Below, piece after piece: positions 34,237-46,028 of a stretch of DNA of 64,000 nt. The DNA is from Daphnia carinata (Eukaryota > Arthropoda > Branchiopoda > Diplostraca > Daphniidae): NCBI RefSeq assembly GCF_022539665.2, contig NC_081332.1, positions 7,654,303 through 7,718,302 of the forward strand, written 5' to 3'. Below the pieces are notes generated by a model. That model was not told where the DNA came from. It worked only from the letters and a program-made list of their open reading frames with translations, and ran no database searches. Each line of letters begins with the position of its first letter. The stretch's first letter is position 1. A program made the position numbers and the translations under genes.

Positions 34237-36577
34237 TTGAAAGTACCAAGTGGTATAACAGCAGAAACTATTACAAACACCACAAAGACACTTAAAGATT
34301 ACGTAGAATCTTTCGGTGGCAACATCGAAAACCTTGACAGTTTATTGCAACAGATTAGCATTGTGCATGGTAAAGAAAAAGAATTCCTGCTTGGTACCAT
34401 CAGTGTCTTGCAAAAAGAATTAATACTTGCGCAGATTGCAGAGAAAAAATACTCGTCGGACCTCAATTCCGAGTTACAGAGCTTACGAAAACAGCTAGAT
34501 AGCAACAAGAAAAAGGCAAAGAGTTCCAAAAACACCTTAAGCAGTTCCCTTGAGCAACTCCAAGAAAGTAACGAAACACTCAAAAATTGCCTTGAAAAAG
34601 CTGCCGATCGAATCAGCGAATTAGAAACAAGCCTTGAAACTGCCACAGCAACAGAAACCCAACTACAAAACCTTTTACGAAAACGAGAAGAAAACAATAT
34701 AGTTGTTGAAAGAGAAGGGCAAGAAATAATTAGCAAACTTGAAGGTGAAAGAAAACAACTGGTTACGAGGTTAGAAACCGCTGAGCAACATTTAAAAGTA
34801 CCCTTAGAAACAAACAAATAAGTTCTGACAGAAACAAAAGAAACAAAAGAGATCCTTGAAAAAACCTTTGCAGAAAAAGCCGGTTTAAGAAGAAGCCTGA
34901 TAGATAGTACTACAAAGAATAAAAATCTTGAAACGAAATTACAAAAAAACCAACGTACAGGCAGGAGACCGAGAAGAAAAAATTAAGTATCTGGAAAACA
35001 GAATAAAAGAATATAGAAAGCAACAAGTAACATTCGCCGAAACCGAAGACTTAGACGCCTCCGACGAACCAGAAGAGATAACAAAACTAGTGAGCGAGAT
35101 ACACGATCTAACCTCATTAACAGAAGGAGATAAATCCCTTCACTATGAATTAGAATCAGAACAAATAACAGAGCTGCAGCAACTCAACAACGACCTAAAA
35201 AACCAAATCGAGATCCAAAACGATAACTTCCTTCAACTAGAACGAAAGTACCAGACCCTCAAACAAAAAATCCAAATGGGACTTTCACACAAAGAAACTT
35301 CGAGAATTGATCGAGACCCAACAGATGCTGACGAAGAAAAGTCAATGAATTGAATTGGATTGAAGTCAAATCCGAATTTTAAAGGAAAAAGTACTGATAA
35401 GTTTATAAAAGAATGGCTAAAAGACGCAGAACATGTAGCACGCAACAACGACTGGGACGACAACCAAAAAATGAGTTTCTTCTCCGACAGACTAAAAGGT
35501 GATAGAAGAGCAAGGTACGAGTTAGGTTATGACGAGTGGAAAACCGCCATCATTGCAAGGTTCCAGGATGCATACGACTTAGCAGCACAAAGAAAAAAGT
35601 TATCCACACTAAAACAAAAACCTGAAGAAAAATGCAAAGCCTTTATCTCAAGAATCAACAGTCTCTACGAGTCCATTGAAGGCAAAGAAGAAAAATCAGA
35701 CCAAAACCAGACCATCGTCGAAGGTCGACTCCTAAACACAGTCAAAAGAATGAGAGATTATACCAAAATCAAAATTTTGATGCAAGGCATTTTACCAAAA
35801 TTCAGAGCTGAACTCTATTTCAGAATGCACGAAGACCCCGAAGATTTTGATTAGTTATGTAAACAACTAATCATATCCGAAGGCATCCTATATAGCAAGG
35901 AGACTGCAGAAGACAAAGAAATAAACGCGGTAATCGCAGGGATAACGCATCACGAGAAACAACAAGATAACGAACTTTCACAACAAAAGACCGAAATCGA
36001 ATTCCTAAAACAAAAAATACGTGAACTGGAAAATACTAATAAAAATCGTGAATTGTCACAGAATACCGATATAACCATAGCAGCCGCAGATCAATACGAG
36101 CAAAGATCTTCGCGATCAAGTGATCCATACTCAAGACCACAAACTCCGCGAGTTCGATTTCACGAGAGACCGAATAGCAGAGGCTCCAGTACTGACCGAA
36201 ACTTCAATCGTAGCAGAGATAACAGCCCATACCGCAACAACTACACTTCACCACGAAGAGAAGGTACCCCCATGGGGTATAGGCAATCCCATTACCCAAC
36301 TTACCAACAAACACCCCAGAGACCTCCGTACAGCAACAGACCGATACAATACAATCGACCGAACTTTCAACCACACAACAATCAACAGGTGTATCATCAA
36401 AACCCATCCTATACTCATCAATACCCACAGCCACGACAAAACCAACTAAACGCCACTGACAACCTTGGGAATAGAATTATCATCTGCCACAAGTGCAATA
36501 AAAGAGGACACATTGCACGAGAATGTTGGACAGATATGGCACGTATCAACAATCCGAACCACTGTCCAATGCAGTAA
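34237..36577 (+). pseudogene. Gypsy 2 gag (coiled coil, capsid, zinc knuckle)
   Basis: Three blocks in different frames. 34237-35353: a Lys/Glu/Gln-rich, strongly heptad-patterned coiled coil of about 350 residues, broken by a stop at 34819-34821 and a frame change near 34930. 35360-35854: capsid-like (FIKEWLKDAEHVARNNDW, WKTAIIARFQDAY, LSTLKQKPEEKCKAFISRI). 36053-36577: a basic Arg/Ser/Pro/Gln-rich nucleocapsid with one CCHC knuckle (CHKCNKRGHIAREC, CX2CX4HX4C, about 36484-36525). The long N-terminal coiled coil is unusual for Gypsy Gag. This Gag would form particles and package RNA; the frame is now broken. Confidence 0.75.
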
Positions 36578-36684
36578 ACACAATATCCTTACCAAACAAC
36601 CCCCAACACATAATTAAGAATCAGCGATACCCAAACTAATACGTATACCTAATAATAATTAGAATTTTTTGAAAAGAAATTAAC

Positions 36685-36960
36685 GCTTTAGTAGACACAG
36701 GAGCCGCAGCCAATTTAGTTTCAGAAAGCATATTTTTCTACCTAAAAAAGAGGGGAGAACTTAAAGAAATTAAAAACACCCCCTCGCCAATATTGAGAAC
36801 GGTGTCATGAGAAATACTAAGATCAATGGGAAAATTTTAATTTTCAATTATCATTAACGACAATCACGTTATTAATCATCATTTCTTTATAATGGAAAAC
36901 TTCAGTGAAAATTGTATCCTGGGTTTTAGACTTCTTATCGCGCAACAATGTAAAAATTAA
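36685..36960 (+). pseudogene. Gypsy 2 aspartic protease
   Basis: Readable as an NALVDTGAAANLV active site (about 36685-36720) and a second-half ILGF motif (about 36917-36930), with in-frame stops between. It lies between gag and RT as in all Gypsy elements. Confidence 0.65.
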
Positions 36961-37167
36961 TACTTGAAACCGACAGATCAATTACGACCATTTTGGGGTA
37001 GAACATAACTTTGGAACAAATATACACCAAATATACAGCCTAACGTTTGGCAAAGTAGGCATTCATATCCCACTCCTCCCAGACCAATCACCAGGAAATA
37101 ACGACAACGCAAGCTTACAGAAGCAGATTACCGCAGCCTAGAATCTTTTTCCCAATCAGACAATAAC

Positions 37168-38744
37168 TTGAAACCCAAACGAATTAGACAAAGCCACGAA
37201 GTTGAAGCGACAAACATATCTGAAGAGATACGCATTAAAATAGAAATTTTATTGAAAAAACACGAAGCTCTATTTGCAGAAAAGGAATCAGATTTGGGTT
37301 TAGCAACCGATGTAAAACATTCCATTAACATAGGATACAACGCCCAAATTACTCAACGACTGCGCAGGACGCCAGAAGCATTAAAAAGTATTTTAAAAAC
37401 AAAAATTGAAGTAATGTTGAGTAACAAAATTATTAGAGAAAGTCACAGCCCATTTGCAGCAGCCGTTTTAATGGTACCCAAAAAAGATGGAGAAATGCGT
37501 ATGTGTATTGATTATAGGACACTAAACAAAATAACCGTAAAAGACAAATATCCATTACCAAGAATTCATGACACCATTGATGCATTGAGCGGATAAGTTT
37601 ACTTCTCAACATTGGACTTACTGAGTGGCTACTGGCAAATCGAGATAGAAGAAGCCGACAAGCACAAAACCGCTTTCATCTGTGAATTTGGACAATACGA
37701 ATTTAATAGAATGCCATTTGGATTAACAAATGCACCAAGCGCTTTTCAATGAGCAACGAATAACATCTTGAAATCGGTATTGTTCAAATTTGCATTGGTT
37801 TATCTGGATGACATCATAGTGTTCAGTAATAATATTACAGAACATGTGACACATCTAGAAACAGTGTTTAAGCTTCTAAAAAACGCAGGACTGAAATTAA
37901 AAAGAGAGAAATGTGAATTTTTTAAGGAAGAGTTAGATTATTTAGGATACACCGTTTCGAAAAAAGGAATAACACCGAGTACGAAAAAGCTAGAAGCCAT
38001 CATCAAATACCCAGCTCCCAGAAACGTGAAAGAATTGAGTTCATTTTTAGGTTTGGCTAGCTATTACAGAAAATTCATCCGGGCTTTTGCCGATAAAGCC
38101 CACCCACTGACAGCGCTAATGAGAAAATCAGCCGAGTGGAAATGGGGAGAGGAACAAAGGGACGCCTTTGATTGTATCAAGAACTGTCTCATAACTAGGC
38201 CTATCCTAGGTTATCCAGATTTCACGCGCGAATTTATCATCTACGCAGATGCTTCAGGATACGGAATAGGAGCAGTCTTGGCTCAGATGCAGACTCTACT
38301 CCAATCAGCGGATTCAGCGGAGTCCGACGTACAGGAACCCCGTGAGTCAGACGGCGCGGAATTCGTCATAGCGTATAGCTCTAAACATCTGAACGACCGC
38401 GAGGCCAAGTGGTCAACCACAGAGACAGAGGCTTACGCTATCATCCACGCAATCGATGTGCATAGGGCATATCTATACGGACGCAGATTCACCGTATTTA
38501 CAGACCATAGACCTTTGAATGGTTAATGAGCAAGACAGAACCCGTAGGAAGATTAGCTAGATGGGCACTCAAACTTCAAGAATTTGACATCGTCATTGGG
38601 TACCGGCCTGGGAAGTCGCACCAAAATGCTGACACCCTAAGCCGTATTCCCATAATGCCGCTAGCACGAGTAGAAACAAGGGCAACGGAAAAAGAAACTG
38701 TCATAAGAGAGCTTGAAAATATTCGAAAAGAAAGTGAAAGATGA
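37168..38744 (+). pseudogene. Gypsy 2 reverse transcriptase and RNase H
   Basis: RT motifs in order: [63 protein letters not shown] (active site intact, about 37801), FLGLASYYRKFI. RNase H: IYADASGYGIGAVL, SSKHLNDREAKWSTTETEAYAI, FTDHRPLN. Defects are few: TAA at 37594-37596, TGA at about 37750, and a one-base deletion near 38518 that shifts the frame into 38526-38744. An Asp/Ser-rich insertion (38290-38350) lies between RNase H motifs. The sequence is otherwise well preserved. Confidence 0.9.
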
Positions 38745-39094
38745 AAAGAAAAATTAAGGATCGAAAGATTAAAGAAACAAAAACACCCTGAAAGAGAAAA
38801 TGAAAGTATTCTAAAAGAAAGCGAAAGTTTTGAGAGGGAAAGTCGTCAGAAGAAGAGCGTAAGTTTCGAAAGCGAAATTCAAAGTGAAAGTAAAAGGTCT
38901 TGGAGAGAAGACAGATGTATAGAACTACAGCAAGCAGATAAATATTGCCAAAAATTAATTTAAAAAATGCAAGAAGATAGCCAGTAAAGTAATAATAGCA
39001 GATTCACAAGCAACTTTATAATCAACGAAAAAGGTCTATTAACATATAGACAAGGAAAATTAGTAGTCCCAATACCGTTAATCACAGGGATTCT

Positions 39095-40382
39095 ACGAGA
39101 AATCACGATCACAAGCTAGCAGGACATTTAGGAATCGAAAAAACAAAAGCCAGACTTCGAGAGCAATACTTCTTCCCACACATTCGACAAAACGTAACAG
39201 AACACATCAAAAATTGCCTTAAATGCGCAAAACGCAAGGCTGTAGGAGGAAGTAAAGCACCATTGCAACCTATGCCCCCAGCCAAAAGGGTGTGGGAAAG
39301 ACTTGCGATAGTTATTGTGGTTCCACTTCCAATAAGCGCAAAGGGACATAGGTATATTTTAGTCCTATCAGATTACGCCAGTTGTTTCGTTTTTTCAGTG
39401 CCGATGAAAGATCAGTCTGCCCAAACAATTGCTACAATCTTGGTTAATGATATTTTTACCAAATATGGATCCCCCGAAGTAGCCCTAACAGATCAAGGGA
39501 CTAATTTCCTGTCGTTCTTAATCCAAGAAATTTGCAAAATGTTCAAGATCAAACAAATAAGAACAACACCATACCACCCCCAAACGGACGGATTGGTAGA
39601 AAGATTTAACAGAACCCTATGTGACATGTTAGCTTGCTACGTGGGGGATGAACCTGGAAATTGGGACAAATATCTTCCGTTCGTCACATTTGCTTACAAC
39701 ACAGCGAAGCAATCAACACTACAACAAAGCCAATTCTTTCTATTCTTTGGAAGACACCCCGTGATCCCAAAACGACATCGAAATAGACAGACGTTACGAG
39801 ACATACGAAGACACCAGTGTAATGTACTCACATCAATGGAAGAAGGCTCAGCAACTAGCGAAGGAACACCTATTTCGGGCACAGACAAAACAAAAAAGAT
39901 ATTACGACAAAGGAACAAAAGCAATCAAATACAACATCGGTGACTTTGTGCTACTAAAAGCCCCACCAACTACCGGAAAATTCATCAACAGATGGAACGG
40001 ACCATTCAAAATCACCAGAAATTTCTCAGTTCTCATTTACGAGATTCAAAACGCCAACAATGACAAACTAAAATCGATAGTACACGTCAACCGCCTAAAA
40101 CTGTACGTCCCAGTAAACCAAGGAGCAGAAGGAACATCATGTGCGACAAGCCAACCGAGAAATGAAACAATACGACGAGGACCAGGAAGGCCAAGAAAAC
40201 ACTTCAGTTACAACGAAAGAAGGCCTCCTCCTAAAACGCGTATAATTCGAGCAACAGAAGAGGAGTCTCGTATTATCATCACACCAGATATTCCCGGTCC
40301 TATACCAAATAATCCTGCGCGCACTAGAATGACGAATGCAAGATACAACTTACGGCAAAGCCACGAAGTATCGAGACTCTAA
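39095..40382 (+). pseudogene. Gypsy 2 integrase with GPY/F end
   Basis: HDHKLAGHLG then NCLKCAKRK gives the HHCC zinc module (one frameshift near 39110). In the core the first catalytic Asp is replaced by Val (LAIVIVVPLPI, about 39302-39335, where the family has D before IVGPLP), while ALTDQGTNF and DGLVERFNRTL keep the second Asp and the Glu. After a frame change near 39850 the C-terminal part reads NIGDFVLLKAP and the WNGPFKI GPY/F motif, then a basic tail with an AT-hook-like RRGPGRPRK. The lost Asp would abolish strand transfer in this copy. Confidence 0.85.
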
Positions 40383-40405
40383 ACGTCCAAGTTTTCTTTT
40401 CACAG

Positions 40406-43400
40406 ATGGAACTGATACTATTACTCATCCAATTACTCACCATCATTCCATCCACGTATCCCATATATTCAACCGTATGCGACTGCAAGAACGTAAATAC
40501 CAGAGGAATTGTAGATATAGAGGCACCATATTACTGCAATAACAAGGAATCAGATGCAGCACACTTACCCAGAATACCAACGTTGTACACTTTAAAAACG
40601 ACACAGAAACCAGCAGCTTCTTGGAAAAGCTGGACCTGCAAACAATGGGTAAAAACGAAGAAAATAACTGGATCATTTTGGATCGGATCTTTCGACACAA
40701 TATATTCAGAAGAAACTAAACTAATTACCCCACTGGAATGCTGGAGAATGGTGAACGACAAGAAGTGTGGCGATAACAATATGCAGACCGGACCAGCAGG
40801 ACTGTGTTTCACAGCCACCCCGACAGGCGAAGGACAATGGTATGCCATAAAACAATACTATACCCTCAACTGTGTAGCAGAACAAATCAAGCTACGAAAA
40901 AAAAAACTTACGACCCAATTAAAAGCCCTTTCGGACCTTTAAATACCACCCAGCAAGAAGGACACTTCATCCAGAACCAGAATATTATTGTGTAGGGAGA
41001 TAGAACAACCAAAAGTTCGTACACAAGAAGGCTGCTTAAAGGAGATGGATAATTAGAACTTCCAAGAATGTCCGAACACGAAAACACCAGCCGTCTCTAC
41101 GACACCAATCGACAGATCGAGATTTCATTCCCCAACAAACCAGATGACATAACACCAAAAGGTTACAAAGTTGTTGGTATACCGCTCACATACCTAATCT
41201 TGCCAACGGAAACTACGAGAAAACTGTACGAGATGTTAAAAACAACTATAAATACATGCATACAGAATACTCACCTAGATACATCGGTGTGCAAGGACTA
41301 CAGGGAACTCCAGTTAACCAAACGGAAACGATCCATTCAGCAGGAAGTTACATTCTTGCCCAACACTCCTCCCAAAGAGTCAGGCAAACGTCTTTCCAGC
41401 ATTTCGTACGCCTGGGGATCAATAAGAATGGGATATCCACAATCAATCAGAATCGGGGAGAAAGACCGGGGTGTGAATTACAACGCCACGATATACATAA
41501 TATACAAACCTGACGAAAGCAACCAGTTAACTGCTCACTTTCGTCTCAAAAACGATGATCCACTTCCACAAGGATCAGAATTCGAATACATCGTTGACCA
41601 AACAATACGAGTCCGGAACAGCAATATCTGTATCACGGAAGGAGATGCAGGCCGACTGATTGTTGCCAAATGTTCAGAATTTTCAACACGATGGATCCTA
41701 GATCAACAAAAATATCAATTAATTTCATAAGAATCGTATCTCTGTATTATACTAGGATCATACCAAGCTATCATACTGGCAGAGTGCATCTTTGAAACTG
41801 TAAACACCAATCCTGACATCATAGAAAATTTCTCGGACACAACTTTAGCAGAAATGCAGGAAATTCAGCAAGAACAACGAAAGGCAATCACAACCACGGT
41901 TAATTCGCCACTATTCGGAGGAATTTTAAAAACTAATCACGATATCGGAAATATAATCTGGGACATGATGGCCTGTGTACTATTGAAATATGGAAAACAC
42001 CAAATGAAAAATGCCTAACGCACCACGTGTACCACCACGAGTAAACAAGCAAATGACGTTGGAAGAACGTGACAAAGAGTGGCCGCGATGTCAAGAAGAA
42101 CTAAGAAAAATGGTAAGCAGCAACGATCCATTAGTGCAATCACAAACAATGGTAGCCAACTGTAGCAAAGCAACAGAAAGAGGACAAGCTTTCGAATATA
42201 CATCTAACTTTACCATCAGACCTTTGAATACAAACACCTGTATCAAAGCCAATACGACAATGCTAAACATTCAAGAATGCGCTAACCCAATCTGGGGCAC
42301 ATTCGAGCACACAGCACAGCTCAGGGCAACAGATAGAACTGGGTTACAGTCACCCTCATCAGACAGGAAGTGCCGAACACAGAGAGTAGGAAGAGTGAGC
42401 CTGGGGCATTGTCATGGCTCCAGCCAAAAACAACATTTTAGCTTCGAATATCGGAACCCACACCGACCAAAACGCTTTCAGCGGCAGCCATCATTGCACT
42501 ACACACTCAACAGCCATTGGACGGGAAAACACTCCCATCCATTCCACCACTGATGCAAAGAGAAGTCAACAACCAATCAGAAAGGAATGAAACATTGACA
42601 TGCCCACAACAGAAAAATCCACAACAACAAGCGCTACAACGACTACGAAGCCCACAATAAAAACAACGGTAAAAACTACGACTACAATTAGGCCAGTTAC
42701 AAACACAGCAGCAAACAAACCCACAACAACGCATAAGATTACTACTAAGCCCAGTATGACGTCAACTTCAACAAAACCCCCAGCAACTACAAAGCCAATG
42801 ATAACGTCAACAAGCACTAAACCTACCACTACTACTAGGCCTACGACAACTGTTAAAATAACTTCGACTTCAACAACCACTACAACTACTAAGCCTACGT
42901 CAAAGATAACAACGCCCATTGCGACGAGCTAAACAACAACAGCTTCAACAACAACGAACCAACCAAGCACAACTACGCAAAGTACGACGACAGTGAAAGA
43001 AAGTTCGACGACACCACAGTCATCACCACAGACAGCCAAAATGACCCCATTAACTACAACAGAAAAAACGTCTACAGTAGAAGAAACTCGAATTCAGACC
43101 ATCGAGGAAGACAAGAATAGAAATTTACCGCCCGCCGAGTCCCTGATAATTTCAATGGATCAGAAAACTGAAGATTCACTAATTAATGAAAATCTAGAAA
43201 GCGGCCTCCCCAAAAATATTGAAGAATTCAACGATAAAATAAAATACGAAATTAATAAAATGCACGACCAATATAAAATAAGCATTGAAACAGAACATGA
43301 GAACAAACTTGAAAAAGAAATTCGGGACGTATCCTGTCAACTATCAGCCATCAGAAGAACACAAGCTGTTATCTTTGCTCAAACTAACGGAATTTTAGCT

Positions 43401-44067
43401 GCAGGAGCAGTAGGCTTACCAATCTGCACACGACTACAAGGGTTCGGTCAAGCAATGACACTTCAACAATGTGAAGCAAAAAGACTTTTTATATCAGCAA
43501 ATGAAACTAAATGTAGATTCCAACCGTTCTTCACTTATGAAGGAAAGAACTGTACGATCGGAACAGATGGGTGGTCCATTCACCCATATTCCGATTGTTT
43601 TTGGAAAACACCGTTAGTCAATTTAAATGGAAATCCACACACCTGGGAACACAACTCTACAACAGGAGATTGGATACGCCAAACAAACAAGCATTCACAT
43701 GCCAAATTTAGACCAGATTACGGAATTTGAAGAACTATATCTTAACCATTTCGCGCTGAAAAGTCATCCAGCCCACGAAACAATGGAGATGGAACAATTG
43801 AATATATTAAATGATCTGGTAGGCAGAATGCAAGAAGGAAATTCCAATTCCGTTGGAGATACTGTGATGTCAGAACAACAAGATAATCAAATAGACCATA
43901 TATTCTCATGGTTCGACAAATTGAAAATAATTGGTCTATCAGCGATTGGATTTGTGCTATACCTCGTATGTCTGCGAATCTTCATCATTTGCAACCCTAT
44001 CTCGAAGATTAAAAATCATATACACAGAAACCGGAAGCTTACAAGAAGATATGACGATGGCATATAG
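40406..44067 (+). pseudogene. Gypsy 2 env-like glycoprotein, very large, frameshifted
   Basis: Starts just after pol with a signal-peptide-like leader (MELILLLIQLLTIIPSTYPI). A Cys-rich ectodomain follows (CDCKN, TCKQWVKTKK, LECWRMVNDKKCG; 40406-40942). 41068-41730 contains a basic cleavage-like KRKRS. 42600-42932 is an almost pure Thr/Ser/Lys/Pro mucin-type stalk. 42993-43730 has coiled coil plus a conserved-looking Cys/Trp module (GLPICTRLQGFGQ, GWSIHPYSDCFWK). 43627-44067 ends in one transmembrane helix (about residues 99-124 of that frame) and a basic tail. At least four frame changes. The architecture fits an envelope glycoprotein but differs from the F-type env of Gypsy 1. The class is not assigned. 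Confidence 0.65.
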
Positions 44068-44088
44068 GAAGAACACGAACTCGCATCA

Positions 44089-44379
44089 ATGATACCAGCA
44101 CGAGAAACAAATTACCATTCAGACATAGCAATCGAACAACCGTTCATAAGAACGACCGCCCCAGCACAACTGACAACAGAAACACAAGGTCAAATGCGCT
44201 CTCCACGGCCAAGCGCACCAAATTCATTAATCTACCTATCTATCGAAGAAACTGACACACCCAAACGATGTACAGGAAAACACACTACATGCACTTACGT
44301 CGTCGGGTATGGCATGGTCTGGGAAGACCTAAGTCGTTGCATGTCAGAAGTAGACAGCAGTAATTCTGCTAAAAAGTGA
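44089..44379 (+). CDS. Small ORF after env, unknown
   Basis: 96 codons, open. Contains KHTTCTYVVGYGMVWEDLSRC, a Cys/Trp-containing motif that does not look random; the rest is Pro/Thr/Gln-rich. It starts 21 bp after the env stop. It could be a displaced env tail after a frameshift or a separate accessory ORF. Confidence 0.35.
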   Translation: MIPARETNYHSDIAIEQPFIRTTAPAQLTTETQGQMRSPRPSAPNSLIYLSIEETDTPKRCTGKHTTCTYVVGYGMVWEDLSRCMSEVDSSNSAKK

Positions 44380-45668
44380 AATCCCCAAGGTCATTGAAAG
44401 TAAAAGTAGCCCCTAAACATAGCACTCACATAATAAATTAACAGTCCCCAGTAAATAACGCACTTACCAACATTTAAAACTTCAACAATTAAGTTCATTA
44501 TCATTTTTAAATCCACCAAATCAAAAAAAATAAATAAAAAAAAAATAAAAAAGTATTTAAAAATTAAAAAATTTTAGATACTTTCACACATTCCACCAAT
44601 TCACTCACTCGCCTCTATCCAATACTTTGAAGCTTTATAGTAAAAAACAGACGAACAAACGAACTCAAAATAACAATTTTTTATTCCCAACTAACACCTT
44701 ATCTACAAAAACCAAAACAAATAGAATTGAACCGACAAACGAACAAACTCAAAATAACAATTTCGAAATCCCAATTAACAGCTTAACTACAAAATCAATA
44801 AAAAAAACAAATAATACAAAAAAAAATCATCTGTCCATGCAATCACATTTGGGAAGAGGAACGCCTTAAACAGTATAGCTGTGAATTTGCGATGCACTTG
44901 TGATGGCCAGGCAATCGTCACTCTCTTCTTGAAGACGCTCGCTCAGAAAACAAGAAGATGTTGGGGTGGGATGATAAATATCATTAACCGACTCTAGCCA
45001 CCAAAGAAAACGGGCGAATTTGAGTGGGTAAATGTCGTGATAGAGCGCATACCCTAAGTGATTCCTTAAAAAAAAAATGTAACATTTTTTTTCAAGGATT
45101 TTTTTTTTTTAATTTAACATTTTTTTTTTATAAATAAATAAAGTAAAACAACACTTACGAATAATAGTAATCGTTGAGTGCCGGACGTTTGTACCCGAAA
45201 TCCCGCGGCGCCAAACCAGACATTTTCAAGGTCAGCCGAAACAAATCGAAGAAGAGGCGCCGATCTTCTTCATGGAATCTTCAGAAAAGGCTTGTGGGAG
45301 TAGAAAAAATTGCGTCACCAAGCCCAGACAATGCCATATCGATCTGTGATCGAAAATGAAAAACGTACACAGGCAGTGTGTTCTACTAAGGAACGAAGAG
45401 AACTAACTCACAAAGAAGAAAAAACACAAGAACCCCCATAAGTAGATGACAATAACTAAAAAGGAATAAAGAAAATTCTAAAATATTCGTCGATTCGCCG
45501 TGCGGTAAATCCGAATGTCAGCACGACACAAGACGTGGACAGCAATTTCATCCAAAAAGGGAATGGGGAATGACAAAGGAACAGAAAAGGGAACGTATTA
45601 AAAGCAAGACAAACCTGTTATTGAATTAAGAACAGAGAATAAGAACATAAAGGAAAAGAAAAAGCAAC
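44380..45668. other. A-rich region between env and accessory ORFs
   Basis: Extremely A-rich. Contains an imperfect direct repeat of about 85 bp (44647-44730 and 44732-44815, shared ACTCAAAATAACAATTT) and an inverted A/T-run around 45065-45115. A small basic frame (45174-45359, KKRRRSSSW) has no recognised domain. It may be a leader or intron for the downstream ankyrin ORF. Confidence 0.4.
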
Positions 45669-46028
45669 GTGAAGATTTTTGAACAAGCAAGATTTTGCAA
45701 AATGCAAAAATCAAATACCTCCCAGTGTCTCAACGGCATAACTCCAACGAAGTATCAAAGTGCGCATTACAAACCAACAATTCATCTCCAAATGGCCCAT
45801 AACAGCACTACTCACGATAACAAAATGGAAGTAACTATCATCCCTTACGAGACGAAGAAGGTATACGAGCTAATCACTATTAGCGGTACCGAAAGTGATG
45901 ATAGTCAACAAGAATGTAGCATAAAAGAGAGTGCGAAAAGTGCGTATGAAAACAAGCAAGTAGTACGATACTTGGGATGGAATGGAATATATCAAGTGAA
46001 GATGAAAACGAGGAATAATGTCGTATAG
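45669..46028 (+). CDS. Small ORF overlapping the ankyrin ORF, unknown
   Basis: 119 codons. The last 11 bases overlap the start of the ankyrin ORF in another frame. The C-terminal half is acidic and Ser/Glu-rich (ISGTESDDSQQECS). No domain recognised. It may be an exon or frame-displaced 5' part of the ankyrin gene; the coding status is uncertain. Confidence 0.35.
   Translation: MKIFEQARFCKMQKSNTSQCLNGITPTKYQSAHYKPTIHLQMAHNSTTHDNKMEVTIIPYETKKVYELITISGTESDDSQQECSIKESAKSAYENKQVVRYLGWNGIYQVKMKTRNNVV

Noticed and set aside
34299-34817. 172-codon Ser-rich minus-strand ORF
   Set aside because: Shadow of the Gypsy 2 coiled-coil gag in the opposite strand.
42566-42919. Val/Gly-rich minus-strand ORF
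   Set aside because: It is the antisense of the Thr-rich mucin stalk of Gypsy 2 env.
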